From: JAKAWQ01 sp035509315 | Lineage (GTDB): Bacteria > Pseudomonadota > Alphaproteobacteria > Acetobacterales > Acetobacteraceae | Assembly (NCBI GenBank): GCA_035509315.1 | Contig: DATJLS010000054.1 | Location: 62,001-126,000 of the forward strand | Direction of reading: 5' to 3' | DNA length: 64,000 nt | Part shown: piece by piece, positions 32,273 to 40,916 of the stretch | How the letters are laid out: each line of letters opens with the position of its first letter | Numbering within the stretch: position 1 is the first letter of the stretch | Translations under genes and position numbers: made by a program | The notes under the pieces: generated by a model | Database searches by the model: none | What the model saw: the letters and a program-made list of their open reading frames with translations, nothing else | What the model was told of the DNA's origin: nothing

Positions 32273-35200
32273 ATGTATTTCGACCTCCGCCTCTGGAAGC
32301 TCACTGAGGGCGTGCGGGGCCGTGCCGCGCTTGCGGTGCTGCTCGGGCTTTTCGCGCTGGCCGCCGGCATTGCCCGATTCGCATTCCTCGGCCAGCTGCT
32401 CGCCCTCGTCTTTCGCGGTGGCGGAGGACGGGCGGAGATCCTCCTCGCCCTTGCCACCGCGGCAATGATTCTGGTTCGCGCCGTGCTCGAGGAGGCACGG
32501 GGCCGGATTGCCCATGCAACCGCGATTCGCGTGCAGCAACGGCTGCGGGAAAAGCTCTTCGACAGGATCGCGGCCCTTGGCCCAGCCTGGTTTTCGGGCA
32601 GCCGGACGGGTGGGGTAATGCTCTCGATGGTGGATGGGGTCGAGCAGCTCCAGACCTGGTTCGGGCAATATCTGCCGCAGCTCGCCATCGCCATTGCCGC
32701 GCCTTTCGCGATCTTCGCCTTCGCCGCGATCTGGGACCTTCCCGTGGCCGCCGTGCTGCTCCTCGGCGCGCTGCTGGCCCTGGTCGGGCCAGTTTCCGTG
32801 CATATGCGCGAGCGTAGGGCGAGTCTCGCGCGCACGCAGGCGCTGAAATCCTTCGGCGAGGAATTCCTCGATGCCGTGCAGGGCCTGCCGACGCTGAAAG
32901 CCTTCGGCCAGAGCGGCGCCTGGGCGACGCGGCTTGCCAAGCATGCGCACGCGCTGGCGCGCAACACATTCTGGGTGCTGGGTGCGAGCCTGCTCACCCG
33001 CGCGATCACCGATCTCGGCACCGCGCTCGGCGCGGCTTCCGCACTGGCGCTCGGGGCCTGGCGCGTCACGCACGGGGAGATGAGCCTAGCCGCACTCCTG
33101 ATCGTGCTGATGGCCGGGACGGAGATCTTTCGCCCGCTGCGCGATCTGCGCACCGTGCTGCATCAGGGCATGCTCGGCCAATCCGCGGCCGCGAGCATTT
33201 TTTCCCTGCTCGAAGCCGAGCCGAGGCTCCCGCCTTCGGGCGGGATGCCGGTGCGTGGCCTCACGCCCAGCATCGAATTTTCCAAGGTTCGCTTTGCCTA
33301 TCCGGGTGGCCGCGGCGCCGCGCATGACGGGCTTTCGTTTCGTGTTGCCGCCGGCGAGCGTGTCGGGATCGTCGGGCCGAGCGGGGCGGGGAAATCCTCG
33401 ATCGTGCGGCTCCTGCTGCGTGAATATGACCCCGAGGGCGGGGCGATCCTTCTTGGCGGGAAGGATCTCCGAACGCTGGATGCCGAAGCGCTGCGCGCTT
33501 CGATTGCCGTGGTCGCGCAGGATGCCGTGCTGTTCGAAGGGACGGTTGCGGAAAATCTCCGTCTCGGGCGGCCGGAGGCGAGCGGGGAGGAGATCGAGGC
33601 AGCCGCGCGGGCGGCGAATGCCCATGATTTCATCCTCGCCCTGCCGGAAGGCTACGAGACGCGGATCGGCGAGCGGGGGGCGCGGCTTTCGGGTGGTCAG
33701 CGCCAGCGGCTCGCGATCGCCCGCGCATTGCTGCTCGATGCGCCGATCCTGGTCCTTGATGAGGCGCTGTCGTCGGTCGATGCGGAGAACGAAGCGGTGA
33801 TCCAGCAGGCGCTGGAGCGGCTGATGGAGGGGCGCACCACGCTCATTCTCGCGCATCGGCTTTCAAGCGTGATCGGCGCGGACAGGATCCTGGTGCTCGC
33901 GAGCGGGCGGATCGTCGAGGAAGGGACGCATGCGACGCTGATGAGAGAGGATGGCCTCTATCGTCGGCTGATGGGCGCGCAGGCGGAAGAGGCAGATGTG
34001 CGCGATCATCCGGCCCGGGCGGCGGAGATGGAGAGCAAAGGCGCCGAGGTGGCAGGTGGCGAGTCCGCGGGGGCGGATCAGCCGCGCCCGCTCGACGAGG
34101 ACGCCGCTTCGATCACCGGGCCCGAGACGCTGAAGACCCTGCTCGGCTTCATCAGGCCTTGGCGGGGGACGCTCGCCGCGACCGTGCTGCTCGGGATCGG
34201 GCGCGTGGCTTCCTTCATCGGCGTGAGCGCGCTCGGCGCGCTGGTGATCGCTTCGGTGCGCGCCCATGAACCTATGGGCCTCCTGGTCGGGCTGCTGATC
34301 GCGGCCGCGCCCATCACCGCGCTCTGTCACTGGCTCGAATCAACGCTTGCGCATGAGATGGCCTACCGACTGCTCGCGGAGATGCGCATCGATCTCTTCG
34401 CGGTGCTGGACCGGTTGGCGCCCGCCTATCTGCTGCGCCGCCGCTCGGGCGATCTCGTCTCGCTCGCGACCCAGGATGTCGAGACGATCGAGTATTTCTA
34501 CGCCCATACCGTAGCTCCAGCGGTGGTGGCGGTGCTCGTGCCGATTTCGGTGCTCGGCCTGCTAACCGGATTCGGCTGGCCGCTCGCGCTCGTGCTGGCG
34601 CCGTTCCTTGGCTATGCCTTGCTTTCCCCCATTGCCGGGAGAGTGCGGATCGACCGGCTCGGCGCCGAGGCGCGTGACGGGCTCGGCCTGCTCGGGGCGC
34701 ATGTGACCGAAACGATCCAGGGGCTTGCCGATCTGCTCGCCTTCCGGGCGATCGGAAGGCGGCGCGAGGCGTTCCTTGCGGCCGCCCGGGACTATGGCGC
34801 GATCCGGCTTCGGTTGCTTGCCGATCTCTCCCGCCAGGCGGCCTGGCTGGAGGCGGCGACCAGCCTCGGCGGGCTTGCGGTGGCCATGCTCGGGGCCCTG
34901 CGCGTCGCCGATCGTCGATTGGCGGCGAGCACCTTGCCGTTGCTCGTGCTGGTCGCGATTGCGGCCTTCCTGCCGGTCTCGGAGATTGCCCAGGTTGGCC
35001 GTCAGCTTGCCGACACCATCGCCGCGACGCGCCGTCTCGCGGCCGTGGCGAGGGAGAAGGTGACCATTCTTGATGGACCCGCCGACCCGCCGCCCGCGGC
35101 GCAGGGGGCGGAGATTCGCTTCGAAGGGGTGCGCTTCACCTATCCCGGGCGTGGCCGGCCGGCGCTCGACGATGTCTCCTTCGCCGTTCCCGCGGGGGCG

Positions 35201-35851
35201 ACGGTGGCGCTGGTCGGCGCCTCGGGCGCGGGCAAAAGCACGATCGCGAGCCTGTTGCTCCGCTTCTGGGACCCCGGCGCAGGTGCGGTACGGCTCGATG
35301 GGGAGGATCTTCGCCATTTCCGGCTCGATGCGCTGCGCCGGCGGATCGCGCTGGTCGCCCAGGACACCTACCTCTTCAACGACACGCTCGAGGCGAATAT
35401 CCGGCTGGCCCAGCCCGATGCGCCGGAAGAGGCGGTTCGTCGTGCGCTCGTCCAGGCAGCGCTCGGGCCCTTCGTCGCAGGGCTTCCCGAGGGGCTTACC
35501 ACCAAGGTTGGCGAGCGCGGGGTGCAGCTCTCAGGCGGCCAGCGTCAGCGCATCGCAATCGCGCGCGCTTTCCTCAAGGACGCGCCGGTGCTCGTGCTCG
35601 ACGAGGCGACGTCGCATCTCGACGCGATCAGCGAGGCCGAGGTGCGTGCGGCCCTCGCCGAGCTGATGCACGGGCGCACCACGCTCGTCATTGCCCATCG
35701 GCTTTCGACCATCCGCGCCGCCGACCGCATTCTCGTGCTCGACCATGGAAGGGTGCTCGAGGTCGGCACGCATGCCGAGCTGCTCGGGCGCCGCGGCGCC
35801 TATGCCCGCCTCGTCGAACAGCAGGTCGCGATCCGGCGGAGGGCCGGGTAG
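32273..35851 (+). CDS. Fused double ABC exporter, CydDC-like
   Basis: A 1192-residue protein made of two complete ABC exporter halves. Half one has a membrane domain (about 20-320) and an ATPase with GPSGAGKSS, LSGGQRQR and ILVLDEALSSVD. A charged linker follows at about 595-640. Half two has a second membrane domain and ATPase with GASGAGKST, LSGGQRQR and VLVLDEATSHLD. Both ATPases look intact. The halves resemble the CydD and CydC types in that order. The start at 32273 begins the first plausible N-terminus (MYFDLRLWK). Divergence from cydD suggests shared control and a related cargo, but substrate is inference. Confidence 0.85.
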   Translation: MYFDLRLWKLTEGVRGRAALAVLLGLFALAAGIARFAFLGQLLALVFRGGGGRAEILLALATAAMILVRAVLEEARGRIAHATAIRVQQRLREKLFDRIAALGPAWFSGSRTGGVMLSMVDGVEQLQTWFGQYLPQLAIAIAAPFAIFAFAAIWDLPVAAVLLLGALLALVGPVSVHMRERRASLARTQALKSFGEEFLDAVQGLPTLKAFGQSGAWATRLAKHAHALARNTFWVLGASLLTRAITDLGTALGAASALALGAWRVTHGEMSLAALLIVLMAGTEIFRPLRDLRTVLHQGMLGQSAAASIFSLLEAEPRLPPSGGMPVRGLTPSIEFSKVRFAYPGGRGAAHDGLSFRVAAGERVGIVGPSGAGKSSIVRLLLREYDPEGGAILLGGKDLRTLDAEALRASIAVVAQDAVLFEGTVAENLRLGRPEASGEEIEAAARAANAHDFILALPEGYETRIGERGARLSGGQRQRLAIARALLLDAPILVLDEALSSVDAENEAVIQQALERLMEGRTTLILAHRLSSVIGADRILVLASGRIVEEGTHATLMREDGLYRRLMGAQAEEADVRDHPARAAEMESKGAEVAGGESAGADQPRPLDEDAASITGPETLKTLLGFIRPWRGTLAATVLLGIGRVASFIGVSALGALVIASVRAHEPMGLLVGLLIAAAPITALCHWLESTLAHEMAYRLLAEMRIDLFAVLDRLAPAYLLRRRSGDLVSLATQDVETIEYFYAHTVAPAVVAVLVPISVLGLLTGFGWPLALVLAPFLGYALLSPIAGRVRIDRLGAEARDGLGLLGAHVTETIQGLADLLAFRAIGRRREAFLAAARDYGAIRLRLLADLSRQAAWLEAATSLGGLAVAMLGALRVADRRLAASTLPLLVLVAIAAFLPVSEIAQVGRQLADTIAATRRLAAVAREKVTILDGPADPPPAAQGAEIRFEGVRFTYPGRGRPALDDVSFAVPAGATVALVGASGAGKSTIASLLLRFWDPGAGAVRLDGEDLRHFRLDALRRRIALVAQDTYLFNDTLEANIRLAQPDAPEEAVRRALVQAALGPFVAGLPEGLTTKVGERGVQLSGGQRQRIAIARAFLKDAPVLVLDEATSHLDAISEAEVRAALAELMHGRTTLVIAHRLSTIRAADRILVLDHGRVLEVGTHAELLGRRGAYARLVEQQVAIRRRAG

Positions 35852-35859
35852 TTTTGTCC

Positions 35860-35965
35860 CTGGAGCGGGATGCGTTCGCTCGCGCTCACCCATTCCGCTC
35901 CCGGTCATTGTTCCATCGCGTGATTCAAACCTTTGATGATTCCACCTTCGGTCATCACGCTCCAG
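35860..35965 (+). repeat. Family 1 palindromic element between the ABC exporter and an SDR gene
   Basis: Begins CTGGAGCG (35860-35867) and ends with its complement CGCTCCAG (35958-35965). Within it GAGCGGGATGCGTTCGCTCG pairs loosely with CCATTCCGCTC. The second half GCGTGATTCAAACC ... CCACCTTCGGTCATCACGC is close to the copies at 51804 and 52526. It lies directly before the SDR ribosome binding site. Confidence 0.75.
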
Positions 35966-35982
35966 ACGGAAAGGAAATCCTC

Positions 35983-36672
35983 ATGCCGGATTCGCACGCG
36001 CTCATCGTTGGGGCATCGCGCGGCCTTGGCCTTGGCCTCGCTCGCGAATTCCTTTCCCGCGACTGGCACGTCATCGCGACTGCGCGTGGCGAGAACCCCC
36101 CGCAAGCGGTCGAGGAACTGTCCGCCGACTATCCGGGCCGGCTCATGGTCGAGCCGCTCGACGTCGTGGTGGATGACGAGATCGCGGAGCTTCGTTCGCG
36201 CCTTTCGGACCGACGCCTCGATCTGCTCTTCCTCAATGCTGGAATCGGCCATGGCAGAGGCGAGACCCTGGCCGCGACCAGCGCCAGGGAATTCTCCCAT
36301 GTGATGCTGACCAATGCCTATGGCCCGATGCGCACCATCGAAGCCTTGCAGGACCTCGTGCATAAGGACGGCGTGATTGCGGTGATGTCCTCGGGCCTCG
36401 GCAGCATTGCAAACAACCAGACCGGCACCTGGGAGGTCTATCGCGCGAGCAAGGCCGCGCTGAACATGCTGATGCACAATTTCGCCGCCCGCGACAAATC
36501 CCGCACGCTGCTTGCGATCACGCCCGGCTGGGTTCGCACCGACATGGGTGGGCCGAACGCCACGCTCGATGTCGAAACCAGCGTTCGGGGCATCGCTGAT
36601 GTCATCACCGCCCGCCGCGGTACGCCGGGCCTCGCTTTCCTCAACTATAAGGGTGAGGCGGTGCCGTGGTGA
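35983..36672 (+). CDS. Short-chain dehydrogenase/reductase
   Basis: A 229-residue classical-type SDR. The cofactor loop is GASRGLGLGLA (10-20), the N-A-G motif is LNAGIG (84-89), a catalytic-type Ser lies in VMSSGLGS, and the motif is Y153-R-A-S-K157. Unlike the SDR-like proteins at 12620 and 63018 the catalytic Tyr is present. Related proteins of this size include CsgA-like and carbonyl-reductase-like SDRs; the substrate is unknown. AAGGAAA precedes the start at 35983; a longer frame upstream runs through a palindromic repeat and is rejected. Confidence 0.88.
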   Translation: MPDSHALIVGASRGLGLGLAREFLSRDWHVIATARGENPPQAVEELSADYPGRLMVEPLDVVVDDEIAELRSRLSDRRLDLLFLNAGIGHGRGETLAATSAREFSHVMLTNAYGPMRTIEALQDLVHKDGVIAVMSSGLGSIANNQTGTWEVYRASKAALNMLMHNFAARDKSRTLLAITPGWVRTDMGGPNATLDVETSVRGIADVITARRGTPGLAFLNYKGEAVPW

Positions 36673-36682
36673 GAGGGGGACA

Positions 36683-36810
36683 GCGTCCTGCCCTCGAAGT
36701 TCGTCGCCGTTCGCGACGAACGGAGAGGATAAGCAGGCCACTGAAAACAAAAAAGCAAGTGTCCCGATTCCGTCCGCATTCCAATGCAGCGAACTTCGGA
36801 ATCGGGACAC
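36683..36810 (+). repeat. Family 2 palindromic element, copy B (best-formed)
   Basis: After GCGTCCTGCC comes the 9-bp hairpin GTTCGTCGC / GCGACGAAC, then AAGCAGGCCACTGAAAACAA, then the 14-bp perfect inverted repeat GTGTCCCGATTCCG / CGGAATCGGGACAC. Between its arms lies an inner GCATT-CC-AATGC stem. The element starts 11 bp after the SDR stop and ends 70 bp before the next gene. Confidence 0.8.
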
Positions 36811-36879
36811 GAGCCTGTTTCCATTTCGTGCCCGGAGCGGGTAGGCTCGACTTCAAATACGACACGGGGAGGAATGTCC

Positions 36880-37227
36880 ATGAGGCTCGAAATCTTGGCG
36901 CTCGGCGCTGCCCTGGCAGCAGGCATGAGCGTTTCGGCGGCAGCGGGACCAAACTATTTCGCCTACAACCTGACCGCAACGACCACCTTCAAGGGGGTCT
37001 ATCTGGCGCCGGCGGGCGCCGGGCAATGGGGACCGAACCAGGCTCTGAATGACGATGACAAGGAACTCGATTTCGGCGAGCGGCTGACGCTGACGGGGCT
37101 AAGTCCGGGGATTTACGATGTGAAACTGGTGGATGACACCGGACGGACCTGCATCCTGCACGCGGTCAATATGACGAAGGAAACGAGCTTCGATATCCGC
37201 GATAGCAGCCTGACCGACTGCAAATAG
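36880..37227 (+). CDS. Small secreted protein, function unknown
   Basis: A 115-residue protein with a clear signal peptide (MRLEILALGAALAAGM, cleavage probably after AAA near residue 20). The mature part, about 95 residues, is beta-rich and polar. It contains NYFAYNLTATTTFKGVYLAP, an acidic DDDKELDF stretch, and two Cys near the end that could form a disulfide. I do not recognise a named family. The ATG at 36880 is preferred to one two codons upstream because GGGGAGGA then has proper spacing. It is a single gene between a family 2 element and the convergent DUF1223 gene. Confidence 0.7.
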   Translation: MRLEILALGAALAAGMSVSAAAGPNYFAYNLTATTTFKGVYLAPAGAGQWGPNQALNDDDKELDFGERLTLTGLSPGIYDVKLVDDTGRTCILHAVNMTKETSFDIRDSSLTDCK

Positions 37228-37242
37228 GCCTTGCCGCGCCGC

Positions 37243-37917
37243 TCAATCGGCGGTGGCACCGAGGATGCGCCCGTTCTCCTGCTGCAGCAGGACCGCGAGA
37301 TGCGTGCCCCTCGGCCGCGACAGGCGGAAGGTTGCGGGACTGCCGTTCCAGATTCCAGGCGAATTCATCGAGCGGACGACGTTGATCTCCCGGAGCGTGG
37401 CCCCGCGATTCTCGCCACCGCCGACATAGGTGGTATGGGAATCATCGAAACCGAACAGCCAAAGCCGGGCCGAGCCACTGCCCGAACCCACCGTGATCTG
37501 GACCTCGTCGCCAGTCGCCGCGATCGTGACGGGCACGGCGCTGGCTGCTTCGCTTCGGAGGCTTGCAATCGCCGAAAGAAGGGCCCGACGATCCGAGCCA
37601 ATCACCTGATCCCGGCCATCCACCACAGCCTCCGGCGTATAGACCTCGCTGCTGTCGGCGAGCGAGGCGTACCATTGCTGCCGCTCGGTCGCGGCGGAAA
37701 GAGAGAATGGATCGATCCAGCCGGTTCCGTTCCAGTAGGTGACGTGAAGATCGAGCGGCAGGAGATCGGCTTCCGTCCCCTTGAGCTGTCTCAGCAGGGC
37801 ATCCGCGGGAGGACAGGAGGAGCAGGCTTCCGAGGTGAAGAGCTCGACCACCACCGGCCGCGCTTGCGCGACGGCCGGCAGAAGAAGGATCAGGGTCGCG
37901 ATCGCTGTGCGGATCAT
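37243..37917 (-). CDS. DUF1223 thioredoxin-like exported protein
   Basis: A 224-residue protein with an N-terminal signal peptide (about 1-20, ending AQA). PVVVELFTSEACSSCPPADA follows directly, which gives a C-S-S-C redox motif in the first strand-helix of a thioredoxin-like fold. VTYWNGTGWIDPFSL and the YTPEAVVDGRDQVIGSDR segment are typical of DUF1223. The family has no established reaction; a periplasmic thiol role is inference. The start at 37917 follows AAGGCGGGA. It converges on the small secreted protein gene with 15 bp between. Confidence 0.8.
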   Translation of the reverse strand: MIRTAIATLILLLPAVAQARPVVVELFTSEACSSCPPADALLRQLKGTEADLLPLDLHVTYWNGTGWIDPFSLSAATERQQWYASLADSSEVYTPEAVVDGRDQVIGSDRRALLSAIASLRSEAASAVPVTIAATGDEVQITVGSGSGSARLWLFGFDDSHTTYVGGGENRGATLREINVVRSMNSPGIWNGSPATFRLSRPRGTHLAVLLQQENGRILGATAD

Positions 37918-38973
37918 GGATCCCGCCTTTGCGGCAGTGGAGGAAGGTCCACGGACGGAACTCCATCCAAGGGAACAAAAAAAGGACATGCGCGGCTTTG
38001 CGGGACAGGGTCCAGGCACGATTTGGCGATCCGCCTCGAAGCCCTGGCTGGCTGCTTCCGGAGCCCGCAAAAACTTGTGAGACCCGAAAGACTGAAGCGG
38101 CTTCGGCTGCTCCCGCAGCAAGGGCCCATGATTTCCGGAAAGCCGCTCTGCCATGGCGCAATCTCGTCCGAAGGTCTTCCGCGATTGAATTCGTCTTGCT
38201 TGGACGAGGCGTTACAGGAGGTTCAAGGAAAAGCGATCCCGTTTTGACGGAGTCGGCCTGATCGACGAGGGCGCCGCCGCAGACCCCGGCACGACACGGT
38301 CGGCAGCCAACCGGCAATCAGACCGGAATGGTGCCTGATGGTGTTGGCATGACCTGCAGGACCCCCCCCTGGCGGAGGCAGCCGAAGAGCGAGGCGTGGT
38401 GCCTCAAAGTCGTGACGCTTTGCTATCGACCGGCCGCTGCGCTGCATGTGCGGCCGCGAGGCGGCGTTGCCGTGCCAAGTGAATCAAGCGGCTTGCGAAT
38501 CCAGCCACCCGTCGGTCATCCTCGCTGAAGGAATGCCCGACAACGGCAAATATGGGCTTGGCGCGTATTCGGTCAGGGGACATGCCCATCCGATGACGCG
38601 AGATCGGGAGGGAGAGTCATCCAAACCGCTGGGCATGCGGTTTCGATCGCGGAATTGGCCCGGGACCGCTCGTGCGATCACATAGGCCTTTGGCAGGTTC
38701 CTGAAGCGACCGGCCGGGACCGATCCGATTCGGAACCTGACAGTCCGGTGGCCGGCCTTGGGACAAGGCAGGATGAGTGAGCACGAGCGGACGCATCCCG
38801 CTTTCCTGCCTCGATTCCGAGGTTTGCGGCATCGCAATGCAGACGGAATCGGAACACTCGGTCTTTTGGGAAGATGCCGAAGCTTTCCGATCAGGCGACA
38901 TCAGCCGCCGCGATTGTTACAAATCTCGGAAGATTCCTGCAAATCGGAGCTTTCGCGTTCCGCCTTGCTTGGT
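37918..38973. other. Gene-poor stretch of about 1 kb
   Basis: I see no supported gene here. Short frames exist on both strands but lack ribosome binding sites and protein-like composition. The right end (about 38770-38865) contains a degenerate pair of family 1 and family 2 repeat segments. The region could hold a decayed gene or small RNA; nothing in the sequence allows a call. Confidence 0.5.
38770..38865 (-). repeat. Degenerate family 1 and family 2 segments
   Basis: ATGAGTGAGCACGAGCGGAC followed by GCATCCCGC resembles a family 1 arm. Directly after it, TCGATTCCGAGG ... GACGGAATCGGAACACT is the reverse complement of the second hairpin of family 2 with several changes, including the inner GCAATGC. 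The frame of the following lipoprotein gene is open through it, but it is not taken as coding. Confidence 0.5.
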
Positions 38974-39477
38974 ATGGCCGCTGGCCTTGCCGCAAGCCTT
39001 CTCCTGTCGGGATGCTCGTCGTTGCTGACCGAAAGCTCCGCTGCTGGGGCAGGTGTGGCGGCGGCGGGGATCTCCGGTGCCGTCACGAGCAATGGCGCCG
39101 TCGCCGCGGGAATCGGGATCGGCGCTCAGGCGGTGACGCTCGCGGGCGTGCAGTATGTCGAGAGGCGTGTGCAGAACGCCGAGCAAACACAGATCGCGAG
39201 CGCGGCCGGGCCGCTGCCTGTTGGCGGGGTCGCCGATTGGCACGTCGTCCACGACGTTCCGATAGAGGCGAACGAGCATGGGAAAGTGACTGTGAGCCGC
39301 GTGATCGTGGCTGACGGGAACGTGCTGGATTGCAAGGAGATCGTCTTCTCGGTCGAGACCACCGAGAACAAGAAACCGCGCCAGGATTTCTACACCGCGA
39401 GCATATGCCGCGACGGCACGCAATGGAAATGGGCCACGGCCGAGCCTGCGGTTGCCCGCTGGGGATCGTTGCAATGA
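38974..39477 (+). CDS. Lipoprotein, first of a tandem paralogous pair
   Basis: A protein of about 167 residues with a lipobox LLSGC near the N-terminus. A Gly/Ala-rich, glycine-zipper-like stretch (SSAAGAGVAAAGISGAVTSN onward) follows, and then a polar beta-rich domain ending in QWKWATAEPAVARWGSLQ. The start is uncertain: ATG at 38974 lacks basic residues before the hydrophobic core, and TTG codons upstream could add them. Its stop overlaps the start of the next gene, which encodes a paralogue with the same C-terminal pattern. Function is unknown; an envelope location is predicted. Confidence 0.65.
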   Translation: MAAGLAASLLLSGCSSLLTESSAAGAGVAAAGISGAVTSNGAVAAGIGIGAQAVTLAGVQYVERRVQNAEQTQIASAAGPLPVGGVADWHVVHDVPIEANEHGKVTVSRVIVADGNVLDCKEIVFSVETTENKKPRQDFYTASICRDGTQWKWATAEPAVARWGSLQ

Positions 39478-39947
39478 GGTCGTGGGCAGCGCTCGGGGCC
39501 GCCATTCTGATGAGCGGGTGCAACTCCGCGGGCACTGCGGCCGGCGCGGTCGCCGGCCTGGCGAGTGGCGCCGGCACCGCCAATCCCGCCGTGGGGGCCG
39601 CGGTGGGCCTTGGCACCAAGGCGGCAGTCGATTCTTTAGTGAAATATATCGGCCGCGAGCGGCAAGGAGACGAGCAGGATGCGATTGCCGAAACCGCCGG
39701 AGCCCTCCCGGTTGGCGGTACCGCCAACTGGGAGATCCGGTATATGATACCGTTCGGCGACGAGCACGGAACACTGCGCATCGTCCGAATGATCGAGAAC
39801 AAGCTGGCAATGTGCCGGGAAATCGTCTTCACCGTGATCGACGGCAAGGACCGTTCCCACTACGTCACTACCGAATGCCGCGATGGCACGCGATGGCGAT
39901 GGGCGCTTGCCGAGCCGGCGACCGCGGAATGGGGCTTCCTGCAATAG
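39474..39947 (+). CDS. Lipoprotein, second of a tandem paralogous pair
   Basis: A 157-residue lipoprotein starting MRSWAALGAAILMSGCNSAG with a good lipobox (M-S-G-C). A Gly/Ala-rich zipper follows, and then a domain with LPVGGTANWEI, a CREIVFTVIDGK strand and a closing RWRWALAEPATAEWGFLQ. These segments align one by one with the preceding gene product, so the pair arose by duplication. The ATG overlaps the upstream stop (ATGA). No family function is known to me. Confidence 0.7.
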   Translation: MRSWAALGAAILMSGCNSAGTAAGAVAGLASGAGTANPAVGAAVGLGTKAAVDSLVKYIGRERQGDEQDAIAETAGALPVGGTANWEIRYMIPFGDEHGTLRIVRMIENKLAMCREIVFTVIDGKDRSHYVTTECRDGTRWRWALAEPATAEWGFLQ

Positions 39948-40070
39948 ATCGCGAAGATCTTGGCATGGCCGATCGTGAAAGGCCTTGGCGGAATTGCACA
40001 GCGATCCGGCGAAGCCATGTTGATCCAGATCGCTGTGTCCCAAGGAAGCCAGCGCAAGCAGGAGTTTTTT

Positions 40071-40796
40071 TTACTTTTGATTCCGGCCGGATGCGGTGCC
40101 GTTCGGAGGTTGAGGGAAAGCGAACACTTCGTTGGTATAGGACTCGACCACTTCGCTGAAAGGTGTCCCGTCAGGCAATGTCAGCACCGCCCGATGCTCA
40201 AGCACATAGAGGGGAATCCAGAGCCTTCCGTTATCTTCCTGAAGCGAACGGGCACCCATCTCCCACCCCTCCGGCAGGGGTGACCAGAGAAGCTTCGCAG
40301 AAAGCGTCCTGCGCCGAAAATTGAGCGAGAGCACGGCACGGCCGAACGCGATGTCGGTGGTATCGAGTGCGTGGTTCATCTCCGGGGTCAACCGGGAAGG
40401 GACGTACCAGTTGTCAGCCTCCGAAAGGATGTGTGTGCCGCAGGCAAGCTTGACCCTGCGATAGCGAATGGGTTCCGTTGGCCCGACATTGAGGAGCCGC
40501 CGCTGCGCTTCCGTCGGCGCCTTGAAGACACCATGGACGCGCTCGGCGATGATTCGTGGTGGCGAGGCGAGACGGTGGGTGGCGCACCAGCGGTCGAGGG
40601 TGAGGGTCGCGCTGTCATGGCTCAAAAGCTCGGCATTCAGGGTCTCAAGAAGGGCCAAAGCCTCAAGACGGATTGTGAAATTGTCCTGCCAGGCTGGTGC
40701 TTCCCGGGCCGGTGCTTCGACGGCCTTGGCACCAACTGTGTGCCCAATGAGAGTGAGTGTGACGGCGACGCATGCGCCGCAGATGGCGAGCCTCAT
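40071..40796 (-). CDS. Exported protein with a chorismate-lyase-like fold, tentative
   Basis: A 241-residue protein with a signal peptide (about 1-23). The body resembles the UbiC/UTRA fold in order: LTLDRWCATHRLASPPRI, IRYRRVKLACGTHILSEADN, then WYVPSRLTPEMNHAL and TDIAFGRAVLSLNFRR. The E-A-D-N-W-Y-V-P segment stands where UbiC has its substrate-side strand. Chorismate lyase makes 4-hydroxybenzoate in the cytosol, so an exported version probably does something else. No ubiquinone gene is adjacent. The assignment rests on pattern only. Confidence 0.5.
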   Translation of the reverse strand: MRLAICGACVAVTLTLIGHTVGAKAVEAPAREAPAWQDNFTIRLEALALLETLNAELLSHDSATLTLDRWCATHRLASPPRIIAERVHGVFKAPTEAQRRLLNVGPTEPIRYRRVKLACGTHILSEADNWYVPSRLTPEMNHALDTTDIAFGRAVLSLNFRRRTLSAKLLWSPLPEGWEMGARSLQEDNGRLWIPLYVLEHRAVLTLPDGTPFSEVVESYTNEVFAFPQPPNGTASGRNQK

Positions 40797-40916
40797 CTTT
40801 GTCCCGTTCTCCGTTGGTCTGCATTGGAGAGGCCTCCGGCCAAGGCCGGGCGTTCGATCGGCAGGAGCCTCAAATCATTGTCGGGAGGAAGATTCGAAAG
40901 TCGAACCCGGCCTTCT

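Noticed and set aside
35854..35982. Upstream extension of the SDR gene
   Set aside because: It translates a family 1 palindromic element; the Rossmann strand and ribosome binding site favour 35983.
37918..38154. Upstream extension of the DUF1223 gene (79 extra codons)
   Set aside because: The signal peptide starts at 37917 with its own ribosome binding site; the extension would bury it.
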